Below, one piece after another: positions 35,741 to 50,100 of a DNA stretch of 64,000 bases. Location of the stretch: the NCBI GenBank assembly GCA_003254925.1, contig QANZ01002954.1:19292-83291 (forward strand), read 5' to 3'. Source of the stretch: Chamaecrista fasciculata. Taxonomy: Eukaryota > Streptophyta > Magnoliopsida > Fabales > Fabaceae. The translations under genes and the position numbers were made by a program. The notes below the pieces were generated by a model that ran no database searches, had not been told where the DNA came from, and worked only from the letters and a program-made list of their open reading frames with translations. Numbering within the stretch: the first letter of the stretch is position 1; the number at the start of each line of letters is the position of its first letter.

Positions 35741-36334
35741 TTGTAAACATACAATTCGGTCCATAGTTTTGTATCGATCTAATGAATCAGTCCTTAAAAT
35801 TTGTAAATTATAACTCCGGGGTCCGTAGGAAATCGCAATCATCAATGATCGAGTTTGTTTCTAAAATTTAATAACCAAAAAACAAAGTGACGGATCAAAA
35901 TATTAATAAGGAAAATGAACGATAAATTTATCTCCAACTTGTGAAATTAGAAGATTTTGGATATGAAAATATAATAAGAAAAATAATTTGAAGACCAAAA
36001 TGAAACTAATTTCATAGTTTGAGAATAAAAATAGAAGCAGTTTTAGGACCCCAAATGGAATTGATCCCATAGTTTAAGGACCAAAATGCCTACAAAAGTA
36101 AAGATAATAATTTTTTTTTTATTTTTTGCAAAACATGTAGTAACGATAATATAGGAAGATTGTACCTAAAAAAATTGAGGGATTGAATTGTATATTTTAG
36201 TCCAAAAAAATAGAGTAAGGTTGAAATAAGATGATTTTAGTCCAGAAATAATTTTAGGACGCAAACGAAACTGATCTCATAGTTTGAGGACCAAAATGCC
36301 AATAATGCCAACAAAAGGGAGATAATAAATTATT
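35741..36334. repeat. Repeat-derived sequence
   Basis: Recurrent ggaccaaaatg-type words typical of Mutator-like arms in this window, but no paired ends. No gene seen. Confidence 0.3.
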
Positions 36335-37530
36335 GGCAAAAGTATTGTTGGTACCCCTAACGTATGGAGTCATTTCCAGTTATACCTCCAATATTTTTTT
36401 TTTTTTGTCAATTATACCATCAACGTTTCACATTTGAGTTAATTATACCTTAACCCCTAGCACTATTAATGAAACTAACAGATTTAGCTAATGTGACATT
36501 TTTTTTTCTGTTTTAAGGTTCTTGATTTTTCATTATTTAGAAATCCTCCATTCTCTCAGGATTTTTCTTTCACACAAGTCCTAAACTAATTACATAATAG
36601 CCCAGAATGTTTGTAATCTTTAACAAACACGTCCTTAAAAGTCATTAACAACCACACTTCAGATGATCTCTTCGATGACCCTTGTTTGTGTCAAAATATT
36701 CTCCGAAATATAATAATGCCTATTGATCCCTCTCGTCAAAGTCACACCCATCAAAGAAAAAGATGAAGAAGAACAATAAGAGGAAAAATTGACTTTAAAT
36801 CCAAAACCCCAACTCTTTTATTCCTCTCTAACAATCGTAGATGCATACAAACTCGCCTCCATTTCTTGTGAATTGTGAATGGATTCTTACCCTACTCCAA
36901 CACTCTCCCACATCATCACCGTCGTCGTCTACTCTATCCATGTTTTCGTCTTTTTCGCTATCGTCCTCAGCTTTTTGATCCCCTCTGAATTACGTTGTTC
37001 TCATCCCTTTTCCTTTCCTTACAACCGCCTCCCTCACCCATCTTCTATATTTTGCTTCTCTCTCCAAAGAGGTTTTGAAGTTAGTTTACTTTTCAATTTC
37101 AACGACCACGATGGCGCCGCCACTAAAGATTGTGTTAACGCCGGTAGCAAGAGCTGTTGGTATTTATGCTCGATTTCTCTATATTCGAGGCTCACCGGCG
37201 AGTTTGTTTGTGGTTACCAAAACTATAATAAACAAAGGGGAGAGATTTTTTGGAATTCTCAATTGCAAGGACCAGTTCGTTAAAATAATAAACATTATGG
37301 ATTGTTCTGTAATTAGTTAAGGACTCGTGTGAAAAAAAAAATCCTGAAAGAATGGAAAATTTCTAAATAATGAAAACTTAAAAACCTTAAAACAAAAAAA
37401 TGTCACATGAGCTAAATCCGTTAGTTTCATTAAGAGTTAGGAATTGAGATATGATTGACTCAAATGTAAAACATTAAAAGTATAATTGAAAATGACCCCA
37501 TACATTTGGAGTACCAACAATACTTTAGCC
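36335..37530. mobile_element. Long-TIR Mutator-like element with captured DNA
   Basis: 1196 bp with inverted arms of about 290 bp: GGCAAAAGTATTGTTGG on the left, CCAACAATACTTTAGCC on the right, collinear far inward. Flanks aattatt and aattact agree at 6 of 7, compatible with an old target duplication. The 600-bp middle is GC-richer and looks like gene sequence. No transposase. Confidence 0.7.
36879..37283 (+). pseudogene. Unidentified 134-codon ORF captured by a Mutator-like element
   Basis: An ATG with a leader-like upstream segment opens MDSYPTPTLSHIITVVVYSI, then a hydrophobic stretch (about residues 14-33) that could span a membrane. The last codons run into the right arm of the element. 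A second frame from 37075 reads MKLVYFSISTTTMAPPLKIV, hinting that two exons with a frame change were joined. I do not recognise either protein. It is most likely a captured host-gene piece. Confidence 0.4.
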
Positions 37531-38141
37531 AATTACTTTTATAAGAGAGTCAACAAACAAGTTCAAATCAAATTTTAAAAATGAACAATTTGTTCCACAA
37601 TCAAGCAAATGAAATTTATTATATCATTCTCATACAAATGAAGTTCATTATATCATTCTCTTTCTCTATCCAATTAGTATCATTAATAAATAAGGTCAAA
37701 CCCAACCATCAAATTTAAAGCATGATAATTTGTAAGACCAATTTTGCAATATATAAGGTCACATCAAAATTTACCCCAAACATGGGACCAAAAACATAAC
37801 TTGACCTTAGTTGATTATATAGACTCGGATACCATAAACCCTCAAAACCGTATATAATAAGTATAGATAATGCAAATGCTGCGTCAAGACTCAAGACTCA
37901 GGAAGTTGGCTATTTTTATGTCCTCCTTTTGTTGCAATATATATTTACAGGTACCAGAATTCAAACAGCACCCTTTTTCTGGCCAAAAAGAACAGAATAG
38001 CACCTCTAAAATAGTGTACAATTTTGGTTGAGACAAAAGACGTACACAATTTGACAAACGCTAAAAAAAAAAAAAAATCTTACACAAGCTCCCAGCACAA
38101 TAAAGCTAGATTCTGGCTACATGCCCCAATATGAACAAATA
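37531..38141. other. Spacer downstream of NRDE2, no gene
   Basis: AT-rich sequence next to the NRDE2 stop codon; it should include the 3' UTR of that gene. A 15-bp A tract lies near 38065. No clear AATAAA on the minus strand was found close to the stop. Confidence 0.4.
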
Positions 38142-41100
38142 TTATGACTCTTGCAAAAGGATCTCATAAATGTCTGTTCTCAGATTCAGTTCCTTATCTC
38201 GCATAACTTCTTGGAGATCTGATAGCTCTTTTGCAGTTAGAACAGGGTTCAGTTTGAGAAAGCCATCCAGCCATAGATTTTTGGACCTGGTAACAATATT
38301 CACCCGCCAAAAAAACAAGAAATTAGTAATTATTAGTAATTAGCAATAACTAATAAGCATATCAGAAAAAGGCGATCCAATACATGCTAGGGTTAGTTTT
38401 GAGAGTCAAAATTATCTTCAGTTTGTTGCTAGGGTACAAGAGGCATTTTAATAAGTTTGAGTAATTAATAATCAAGTCCCTCTTGTAAACATGCATAAAT
38501 GTGCATGTGATGTTTAGATGACATTGTTTGATAACATTGTTTTTTTAAATTGGTCTTAGAATTCAAAACATCAAAAACTATTTTTAAAATCTAAAAAACA
38601 TAAAACTACTGGAAGATGGTCTGAACACCCAAGCCAATTTTAATAAGTTTTTAAATATGGGAATCAAATAGCCCCTAAATCCTTTTGTCTACTAAATTTT
38701 TGTCTCTATTTTCTCTATTTATAGTTTACTTTACATATTTTATTCAGTTTACAACAACAGTGCCTCAATTCTTTATTATAAATTTTAACAAAATTTAAAA
38801 TTATATTAGATTTGTCATTAACTTTTAATTGGTATCTTTAACAAAAGCATCAAATTGATTATATCTTTTAAAGACTAAATTAAGACATATCTCATCTTTC
38901 AAGGACTAAGTCATTAATTTACTCATTAATTTTTTTTGGTTGATATCATGCTTAGTAAACAAGCTCAATTGGTCCATTAATAACTAACTATGGAAACAAG
39001 CAAAGATAGAACATGTTAGCATCAATTGATCCATATAGCCGACTTCACCTAGTGGGAAAAAGCTTTGTTTGTTGTTTTTATTTATATCGTGCTTAGTAGA
39101 CAAGCTCTTACCAGGGACAAGCATGGATAGCCCGGAAGAAAATGCGTCTAGCTGCAGACAGATCATGTGCAATATTCATCTCATACATAAGGTAGCAACG
39201 CCAGAGTACAACTGAGCTGCAAAGCCTATCATTACCCAATGCCTTTTCAAATAACCCACGGATTCTGTGTTGGGAGCCATTTCTAGACATCTCAAATGAC
39301 AATGCAAAAAGCCAGAGAACAACCGATGGTTTCCTGGAAATGGAAGAAATTAATTATAACTGGTTATCTTAGTGAAAAGAATTGGCACAAGTGGCGGGGA
39401 AATTTTTCGTTCTAATACATGTCTTAATGCTGAGAACAGAAAATCTGACGTCCAACAATATGACAGGCCTTGTAGAAAACAAACGTAAAAAACAAAGGGA
39501 TCCAGAGGAAGATGTGAGAAGCTCTCTTCTGTGCAGCAAAAAGGTCTGTGAAAGGACTTTGTAGCTAGAGTAGAGATTTGAGGTATTTCTCTTCTAGGTG
39601 TACACTCTTTTAGCACCTTATTCCTTTCTTACCCTAATTTCACCATATTGACCACCATCTATTATTGAAATTAAAACAATTCTAGATAGCCAAAAAAGAA
39701 AAATTCGAATTAAAGAAACAAAAGTATTCTCAATTTTATGATATGTTCTTGGTATGAAAGGAAAGTGGACTGCATAAAAATTACTGCACTAATTTTTGCT
39801 AGCTCAAAGCATCTCTTTTCTATGTTCCATTTAGACTGGGCTCCATAAGATGTATTAACAATTTCATATCGCTTGTTGGATAAAACTAACAAAGGATTTA
39901 AACCAACTTTCAACTCCTTCTGTTTCATTCTTTCTATAAATTTCATTCTTTTTAAGAAAACCTCAAGGTACATGTTTTAACAAAATCATAGAAGTATATT
40001 AATAACAAATATAGTCTTACTTGTTACAAGTGTCATCTAGCATCCAGCGCAATTTATTTGATGTTGTGTAAAGATGGCCAACCTCTACTAAACCTTTAAG
40101 AAGTTCTGGACTGAATGGATATATCTGGAGGCCCTGAGAGATGGACTCCCAAACTTTAGCCAAACTTGATTGCTTCTGATGTCTCTGAAGCATCCTTATA
40201 TAATAGTTGAACAAATGCTCAAGTTGATAACTATGGCTTCTCCTTTCTTCAGATTGCAAACATCAACAAAAACACAATAAGCAACATATTGACATGAAAT
40301 ATAGCGTCAATACTTATGCTGCGATATATATCACTATTATCTCCATTAAAACAATTGACATAGCTTATATGACAACAGCCTTCATATTTTTCTCTTTTTA
40401 AAGATGAGTAAAGAGTTTGCCAAAGGAGAGAAAGAATAAATTAGTGAATTATAAAATGCCACTATATGATATGACAAAGTCTAGAGATGATAACATATGG
40501 TAAACTATCTGGGTCCTTTCAAGCTAAAAATATTTAATGGTCCACAGGTCAGAAGACGAAATGGATAAAACTTCATATAACATCAGGAGGAAAAGGCATG
40601 ACTTACTGCATCAGGTGGCAACAAATGCTAAACAATTATATAAACTAGTATTGAAAGGTTCTTGGTCGTGTGTAGGATTTCTTTGCAGACTTCATTCAAG
40701 AGACTCTTTCACATCCTGAGTTTGATCATTTCCCAATCCTAGTCAAGCAGTTGAAGTGGGGTTCAACAATGTTTCAGTTTGAAAACAAAGGGATTCAACG
40801 CCATCATTTTTTAAATGAAGAAACCTGGTGGTATTAGTGTTTTGTCATAGGGTGGCAAGGACTTAAGTTTATATTTAAGTTGAAGCTTGTGAAGTAGAGT
40901 TTGGAATTGGGAGATTTTGGAGATATTATGATTAGGAAGAGGGGTTTTCTTAAGGAATTAGTTTTTGGATAGGCTCTAAAACATCTTTTAGCGGAGGATC
41001 GGAAAGTACATAGATTAAGAAACGAGCTAGATGAAATTCCTTTTTTTTCTTAGATGAATAACTTGATGAACTTAATACAAAGGAAATCAGTAGGAGGCAA

Positions 41101-44100
41101 AAGTGTAGAGTAAAATGGGCTAATCAAAGGGGAATTGAACTCTAAATCTTTCTGAAATATGGTGTCGGTAAACAATGACACACCAGAAACCATAGAAGGA
41201 TAATGTTTTCTTGTAAATTTTAGAATACTACAAACAGTAACCAGAGACATGTAACAACTTGGGCAACATCGAATGTTCACTGTAGTGATGACCCTAATAA
41301 AATAACCAGAGGGACTCAATGGACAACACAAAGAAGGATTAGCTAGGATATGTGTGAAGATAATAAAAAACACCATGAGAAGATGTCTCTAGCTCTAGTT
41401 CAGTATGAGTAAATGGACACACAAGCACATCGAAAAAATATTTCTCAATTGAAGTCAGGATTGAAGATCTGACTTGTGAACGAAAGGGAAGGAGTTACAT
41501 TTGAAAACTTAGGAAAAGAATTGTTATTTCAAAATATAAAGGTGCAGTCGCATTTATAGATACAAGGGCCAAAAGGAGAGGATCAATCAGATTCCTTGAT
41601 TCAAGGACATTTACAACCTAATACAATCATATGAAAAACAACTATCACCTAATGAGAAAAAATTGGTAATTATCTCAATTGAAGTAATCATCATGCTAAA
41701 TCCTATTGGGATCATGTGTTGCAAAAAATAAAAGTATGAAATTTAAGCTGGAAAGGGGCCTACTTTACTTTTGGTGGGCAAATCACTTTAATTAGAATTC
41801 CTAGTCAAGTATTTTTGTGCAATCTTTGTTTAAGACACCGGTGGTGGTTGCTAATAAGAAAGAAGCTTACAAGTCTGGAGAGGGTGAAAGTAAAAAAACA
41901 TCACTTGGTTCCTATGAAGCATAGACACTAACACGGGAACCAGGACACGACATTGACACACATAACAACACACCAAATTCTTAAAATAACATGACACGAC
42001 ACAGTATATATTTATATATATACATATTTAATTCCAACCAGAGACAATTAAAGATCCATAAATTTTGATGAAAAATTTAAAATTACAATATTTATTTATG
42101 ACATGTCACATGTTTCTTTTTCTATTTTTTGTACAAGTGTCAGACACAAATACGTGTCTAAACGATGATACTCTCTCAAAATGAAGTGTTTGTGATTCAT
42201 AGCTGGGTTCATTGGGATTCTAGAAGCTCAACAAATGGGTTGGAATGCTCATTTTGATTTGGAGCTACTCATGCTAGCCCCTAAAAGTTTCTCTCCTAGC
42301 TATATCTTTCACTTGTTTGATTTCTTTACAACTCAAATGGTTCTCATTTCTAGGTCCCAAGGGAACATTGGATAAGGAATTCCTTAGATCTTCCATTTGT
42401 CTTTTTCAGTTTTGCATAATGCCCAACTCTGATTTTTTTCAACAATCAAAGTAATGACTCTAATTGGGATATGGAACTTCCACTTTTCTAGAAATAATAG
42501 TTGCTGATGATCTTGCCTTGTTGGAATCAGGGGTGATCATAGGCTGGGTAGATTCAGCTAACCCAACCCTAGTCCAGTCCTTTCAAAAAAAATTAAGGCC
42601 AAGTCTAAGACTGATTCGGGATAGGTCCCATGTTGGGTGTTTTGGCCCAACAGATCTCAGCCTCGGATATCTTCATTTTTTATTTTTAAAAAAAATTCAA
42701 ATATTTTTATCATGTAAAATATACAATATATGAATGTATGTACAATTCTCTTTTTATTGATTATAAATTTAAAACAAAACATAAATTTAGTTTTAAATAA
42801 ATGTATTTTTTAAATTAATATATATGTTAAATTTAACCTTTTATTGATGTAAAATTCATAATACTTATGTATAATTACTTTTTACATTAATATATATGGG
42901 TTAAAATTGAAAAAAAATATATCTAAATTAAGAATAAGAAATTCAAAGGTAGTCTACATTGAATTTATGCAAATTATTTAAAAAAAAAGACCTGGTTTTG
43001 GCCTAGGGGGCATTAGCCCTACAGGCCCAGCCTGATTAAAACCAGGCCATGGTCTGACCCATGTACATGGAAATTCTTACCCCACTCCAGTTTTCTTTTC
43101 TGCCCAACAGGAGGATTTGAAGTCTGGATATTTCAGGTCTGAATAAAACTCACAATCAATCTGCACTTCCTTTGAATAATTTTTTAATGGAAAACCAAAG
43201 CTCTCTTAAGGGATAAGGCCTTTTGTTTGGAATGCAGTCTTTAATAGCATTAATACAAATGATCTACTATAAAATCTAAGGCCGAATAATAGATGTTTGT
43301 CTGATAAGTTTTAGAAGTTCAGACAATCAATCATCTATTTCTACATTATTAAATAAGTAACCTGGAAGGTTTGAGGTTGTTAGGCACCTATAATGGGATT
43401 TGGGTCTGTACATCTATTTTACAGGTGTTTTTATTTTTAGCCATTGTTTACAGATTTTGGGCGGAGGAAGGAGCAAAAAGTGATATGGTAGTGTGCTGCT
43501 TTTGCAAGATTATTTGCTTTTTGGCACTACTTTTAGAGAATCATTTCTATAGGTGGCATCGACATCCCTTATGAATATGGGATCAGATTGGAAGTCTTTT
43601 TTGGGTTAACAAGCCATTATCTTTCTTTTCCTTTTCTTTTATCTGAACTCTTGTTCTCTTTAAGTATTGTCTATCTTCTCTTCAATTATTTTTTTCTATT
43701 GAGAAAATTATAAAACAAATTAGAATAAAGAATCATCACCTGGAAGCACCATTGCAAATGCCTGATCCAAAACATCAACACCCGCATTCCATCCAGATGT
43801 AAGTTCCTCGAGCAATGCAGCTGAACATATCAGAGCTACAGATTGATCATCGATTATACCACGAACCCAAGATGATCGTACTGCTCTAGTTCTTTCTTTT
43901 AACCCTTGTCGTGCCCTAAGAAGTTGCAAACTTGATGGTTGACCTTTGAATGGGCTGTATTTTGCGCCACTTCCAAAGCACGACAATATATGCATTGCAC
44001 GAAATGAAGGTTCATGATCATCATCAGACTTAGTAGCAAGCTCTACCTCAGCATACCAGAAATATAGAAGAGAAGCAATTGATTGCAGTTCCTATTCATA

Positions 44101-47100
44101 CAATTAAGGAAAGAAATCATGAAAAGAAATAGGAAATCAAAAAAATACTCAAAGAAAACATTGATATTGAGAATTTGGATTATAATTTATAAAATTAAAT
44201 GGAAGTCCTAAGTGAAGATTCAAACACAACAAATAAACACAATAATTTTGTGTTTTAGCAAAGGCGAGCACTCACAGACAATTATATATGGAATGAAAAT
44301 ATTGGATGTCAATTTCATATAACAATCATGTCTGCCAAAAACCAGTCAGATATGAGCTAATTTTCGTTTCTACTTAAAGAGTATTTTATATATATAGATA
44401 ACAGAAGATCAATTGACAATGGACAAACTTTCATACTTAATAACATTTTATGACAGTTAAGGATTTATGCTCATCAGAACAACTATTTAATTGCATTGCA
44501 TTTCCAATTAAGGGCTTGTTTGGGAGTGTTTCTGCTAAGAAAATGGTAGTTGAGAAATGAGATTTCTTTTGAAACGGAATTAATGGAATTTAAAAATGAG
44601 TGTTTTCATAATGAAATGTGTTTGAATAATTTGTTGTAAATGGGCTTTTTGAGATGTGAAATTATTTAAATAGGTATGTAATGATTGTGGCAAGTAGAGA
44701 GAATTGCATGGATATTTTGACATTGTATAAGGGTAGAAATGGAAGAAAGAAAATTCTCTTTTATTGTTTACTTTAATGTAAATGATGACTTATTTATTTT
44801 TGTTCTTTTATAAAAGGATTGTTGTGCTAATGACATTTATTTGGAACCAACCTTTTGATGTTTTATCTTATGTTGACTCAGTACAAATTTAGGGATCAAA
44901 AAGTAAATGGGCTTTAAATATATAATGAGAAATATTAATTTTTTATAAAATATTAATTTTTTTGGGCATTACCAAAATAATGTTTAGATTACTATATATA
45001 TATATATAAAATAATTAATTTTTTATAAAAAAGAAATGATCTCCAAGTTCACCTCATCCTTAGAATCATCTTCCCTTCCACTGAATTTGTAATCCATAAA
45101 CTCCATCTTACTCCGACTGATACGAAATTCTTGTCTCCAAAGCTTGTCTCAACTTCTCTAATTTTTTCATTAACTTCACCTTTAGAATCTCCAACCAGGA
45201 CTATATCATCAACAAAAAGCATACACCTAGGTGCCGCTTCTTGTATATGCTCAGTGAGCACACACATCCAATGCCACATTAAAAAGGGGAAGGGCTTAAA
45301 GCAAAACCTTGGTGTAGTCCTATGGTTATAGGAAAATCCTTCATGACTCCACCTTGTGTTCTCACACAAGTCGTCGCCCCATCATACATGTCTTTGATTG
45401 CTCGAATATAAGCCACGAACCCCTTTCTTTTCCAAAACCTTCCATAATACTTCTCTTGGTACTCTATCGTAAGCATTTTCAAAATCAATGAAAATCATGT
45501 ATAGATCTTTATGAGATCTCTGATATCTCACCATCAATCTTCTTAGTTGGTATATAGTCCTTTGTGGTTGACCTTCCCAGCATGATATCAAATTGATTCT
45601 TTGTAATTTGTGTCTCAAACTTCAGTCTCCGCTCAACAACCTTCTCCTATAACTTCACACAGTATGGCTCATGAGTTTGATCCCACTATAATTTTCACAC
45701 TTTTGTATTTCCCCCTTGTTCTTATACATTGGGATCAAAGTACTTTTCCTCCATTCATCCAATATTTTCTTAGATCACAATATCAAATTAAAAAGCTTTG
45801 TAACCCAACTCATACACTTGCTTCCTAAGCTCTTCCACACCTCAATTGGTATGTTATCAGGTCCAACTACTTTACCATTATTCATTCTTCTCCATGATTG
45901 TACTACTGCATGCTTTTGAATTCGTACAAAAACAGAGCCAATAGAATTTAAATAAAAAACAAATTAAAAACAATAGTTTCAATTGTTTGAAGAAAACCTA
46001 TGAAAGGTTTTGATGCTAATTATCTAGCACGCCTCATCATCTGAAAGCCTTTGGACTTCAAACATGAGCACATGCCCAACAAAAACAATGCTCAACTTAA
46101 ACAAAATTAGAATGATTAGGATGGCAACAATCAATCACAAAAGCTCCAATAGTATGTGAAGAGATCAGCTTGTTCCAAAATTTTAAGCTGTTAGGACTTA
46201 TAAGCAGGCTAATGGGTGGTTTCAACATGAAAATCAGAGAATTGGCTGGATATTTCAGTGTGTATTATTCATAAGAGAATACCTATTTATACAAGTTTAG
46301 AGTTCTATATTATGGATAGTAATCCCTTGATACTAGCTATGTAATCCCTTGATATTTGCTATCTAATCCCTAGAATCAGGCTATACAATTGATTACATAT
46401 GTCAACTCTAATAACTCTAATTTATGTACAATTCATAACACAACAAATAATTCTAACAAAGGCAAAACTTCTCAAAAGTTACATCAACTTAAGATATATT
46501 AAAGAACAGTATAATGTATGCTTGTTGCATTATTCAATTATGAAAAATTCATCTTAAACTCCCATGAATTTCCATTATATTTTTTAAGAAGTTACAATCA
46601 ATAAATTTGAAGTTTCATTGCCAAAACTTATTTCAAAAGTTTGTCATTCTATTTATGAATTCAACATTGAAACCACAGATGAGCACAACAAAGAAGCCAA
46701 AGGAACTTCTTCAAACCTTGAAAGTTGAAATACACAAAAAAAAAATGAACAAAACATCTTGGGAAAAAAGGATTCAGCAGAAAACACAGAACATACCATT
46801 GGAAGCCCTTCTAAGGACAAAAGCGCCATGTCAAACACTTTTCTTGCATGATCAATATTACCATAATTAGCCTCTCTACGTGCATATACCCCACATAGCA
46901 ATACATCCTATAGACACCATGCAAACACATACAAAAGAGGTGTAGTCAGAAAAATACATACTACTGAGACAGATAATTGAGGAAAACAAAAACTGCGAGA
47001 CTTTGGAAGGAAAAGAGTACCTGTCGATCACTTTTTAAGAGAGACTTTGCTAAAGCTCGACATGGGGTAACCGTACAGCTAGAAGGATTTGTTTTCATAA

Positions 47101-50100
47101 CATGTAGCTCTTCAGCAATAAGAAGAGCTTCCTCCAAGATGTAGTTACGCGGGAAAGCAGTCAAACAAAGTAAGAGAGCATTCCGAAGAAACTTCATCAT
47201 ATCAGCACTCCTAGAGGAACAGGCTGATAGAAACTCAAAACTGAAACCTGGAGAACTGCTTTGAGCTTGTGTCAAAATGCCATGAATGCATTTCAACTTT
47301 TCTAATATAGAAGCTGGCAGATCCTCCCAGCTAAGAATAGTCTCTGTCCAACTTGGACTGTTTGAAGAAATCCTAATAGGAACAAATGAGTAAAAAAGAA
47401 TATCATTAACTTGTTAAATACATTTTATAATGCTATTAGGTCCCAAAAAAAAAAAGATGAACAAGTAATCTAAGACATGACAAAACATGATGAACCATTT
47501 TAGAAAATGGCAAAAGATGTCTAAATTACATATGACAGTCAATGACAATAACGAAGATCTATGCTTCATGATGGAACTTTCAACTATGTTTGCTCATCGT
47601 TTTCCAATAGTAAATTACATGTTATGCAATCACATCCATTCAAAACATAAAATTATTGCCTATGAAATGAGGAAAATGCAATGCCAGCAGACATCAGCTG
47701 AGAATTATAACATTAAAAGAGAATCAGTACAATAATGAGATGGGAAGTAATGGGGACCTACTCTAAACTTGGACAACCATCAACTATGAAGCATGGGTAC
47801 AGCCAAAATGATTTTGTCCCCATACCAGGTATGTATTGGGTACTGGTACTTCTTGGGTATTTCTTAGGTACAGTGAAATACATATCCCATATGTATCCTT
47901 TGTAAAATATGGCTTTATTTTCATATAACTCCATTTTTGCTTCATTTGCCTTGGTCTTTTCCATTGATAGACAAGAGGCTCATAGTCATAGGGACTGATA
48001 CTTTTAAAAGGGAGATTAGAAAAATATGTTTACTGGTCCATTTTTTTAATTTAAAAAAGGAAACAATATTTTTGTTTAAATATATAAACTTGCAGAGTTA
48101 TAGATTTTTATAAATATTCAAATTACTTTAATCAATAAGTTAATTATTTATTATAAAATATCTATTTTGTTTTAGTTATTGGCATAAAATCATTATATAT
48201 TATATTTATTTATTATTATCATTCAAATAAATATTGCCATACCCTATACCAGCCTGTTCTTGTATCCACACCCGAACCTAAATTGCTTTATTTATAAGTT
48301 TAAGAAATACAGATACTAACACAGACAGATATATTAACACATCAAACTTTAACAAATATAGCACATGACACAACATAGCATATATAATTTTTTAAACCTT
48401 TCTATTTAATAATTAACTAGTAAAAAAAAAACAAATAATATTATTAATTTTAAATATCTTACACAACTATTTTCTAAATAAAAAATACAGAATCAAATGT
48501 TTCTTCATATTATTCAAATAGCTTATGCACAGCAAAGGCAACGATAAAAGAACTTTAAACATCTCGACATGAATTATATCTAGTCTTTTATTCTACAAAA
48601 TTTTTAGTCTTTTACGTTTTCTTCGAGGTCATCCCATAATTGAGCAATGTCTAAATTAAGTACAAGGCATCTCCAACATGTGCCCAAGCCACATTTGGAA
48701 TGTACCCATGCCAAAAAAGAAAAAATCAGAAATTTTCTTTTGTTCCAACACGTCCATTTATCTGTCGGAGTGTGTCAACAGTGAGTTGCTGCAAGGTCAA
48801 TTTCATGTCAAATGTAGCCAAGAGTTGTACTAAGGACATCCCAGCTCTAGCTTTTAAATTTAAATGTTTCCCACTATCATTTGTTATATTAACTAAGAAG
48901 AGTGTATTTACTGAAGTAAACTTACAACTGAAATATTTTCCCACCAAAGAAGTCAATGAATTGGAAAAGCAGGGAAAATCGAGCCTCTGTTGTGCTTAAG
49001 GAAAACAGGTATTCATTCACATCTTCATACAATACAATATGCAGCAGTTGCTCTTCCTCTTCTGTCTCATGCGTTGCAGAAGTAATAGACGTCTTATCTG
49101 TTCATATTTAATCAATATACTGGAATGAGCATTTTTTTTCAGAATGATGATAACTGAAACATAAAAGAAAAAATTATTTATGGAAGAAGTGTAACTGAAA
49201 AACTGTTTATGTAGACAGAGAGACTACCTGTTTTCCTATGAACAGGCATCCACTGGCAACAATCTCTTGATGATTCTTCTTCTGACCATTTGATCCAGGT
49301 TGCCGTATCATTAACTTCACTACCATCCCCAGCATTGACATCTATACCAAGCATTTTCAGTAAGTCTTCAGTATCATCTTCCTGCTTCACATCTTTCAAT
49401 TCATCTTCATCTTCCATGTCCTCTAGAATCAAATTATTTTCAGCTTCATTTTCAATATTGGCAATACTCTCTTTAGCTTTGGACAATGGTTCTGACCAAC
49501 CAGTCCAACCACCTTCATCTTTCTGTGAGATTTCCTCTTCAATAACTCTTTGCCTAGTTTCCTCCTCTTTCTCCAACCATGTAGACCAACCAAGGGCTCC
49601 TTCTTCTCCAACTCTTTCACCTTCACTGTTCCAAAAATGCTCAAACAGTCTTTGCTTACTCTGCTCTGTGAGGAGTAAAGGAGGACAAAACAAACTAAAT
49701 TCAATTTCAGCCTGAAATAAAGCAGTAGCCAATTCCCTATAACCAGTCTGCCATTCAAACCTGCAAAGACTGACAAATATATCGACAAGACCAAGTTCCA
49801 TTTGAACAATTCCAGGATCTACTATAGAAGGATCAGCAGCTTGATGAACCTGTAAAATTCAAAATCAAATGATTCAAAACAACTTACTTTCACTTTCAAA
49901 TGTCATTACAGGATCTTCGAGGACAAGAACATTCACATGCAATATGGAGGTGTGATGTAAATAATAGAACCCCGAAAGCTAAAGAAAATAAATCCACAAG
50001 TATGAGAATCTCAATACATAGAAACCACAAGTGGGGAGGATCTCAGCACTTGGAAACAAAGACAATGCTTTAATTAATAATTTCTAAATAACTTTCAACA

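Noticed and set aside
36879-37320. Two overlapping frames as a real host gene
   Set aside because: They lie wholly inside the arms of a Mutator-like element and run into its right arm, so they are better read as a captured piece.
42464-42733. 89-codon open frame inside NRDE2 intron 7
   Set aside because: It overlaps a decayed hAT-like element with repeated ggtc/ggcc words and has no protein similarity I recognise.
45131-45919. Plus-strand frames opposite the LINE fragment
   Set aside because: They are antisense shadows of the reverse transcriptase remnant read on the minus strand.
49290-49715. 141-codon serine-rich open frame on the plus strand
   Set aside because: It is antisense to NRDE2 exon 3 and mirrors its acidic codons. 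No independent support.
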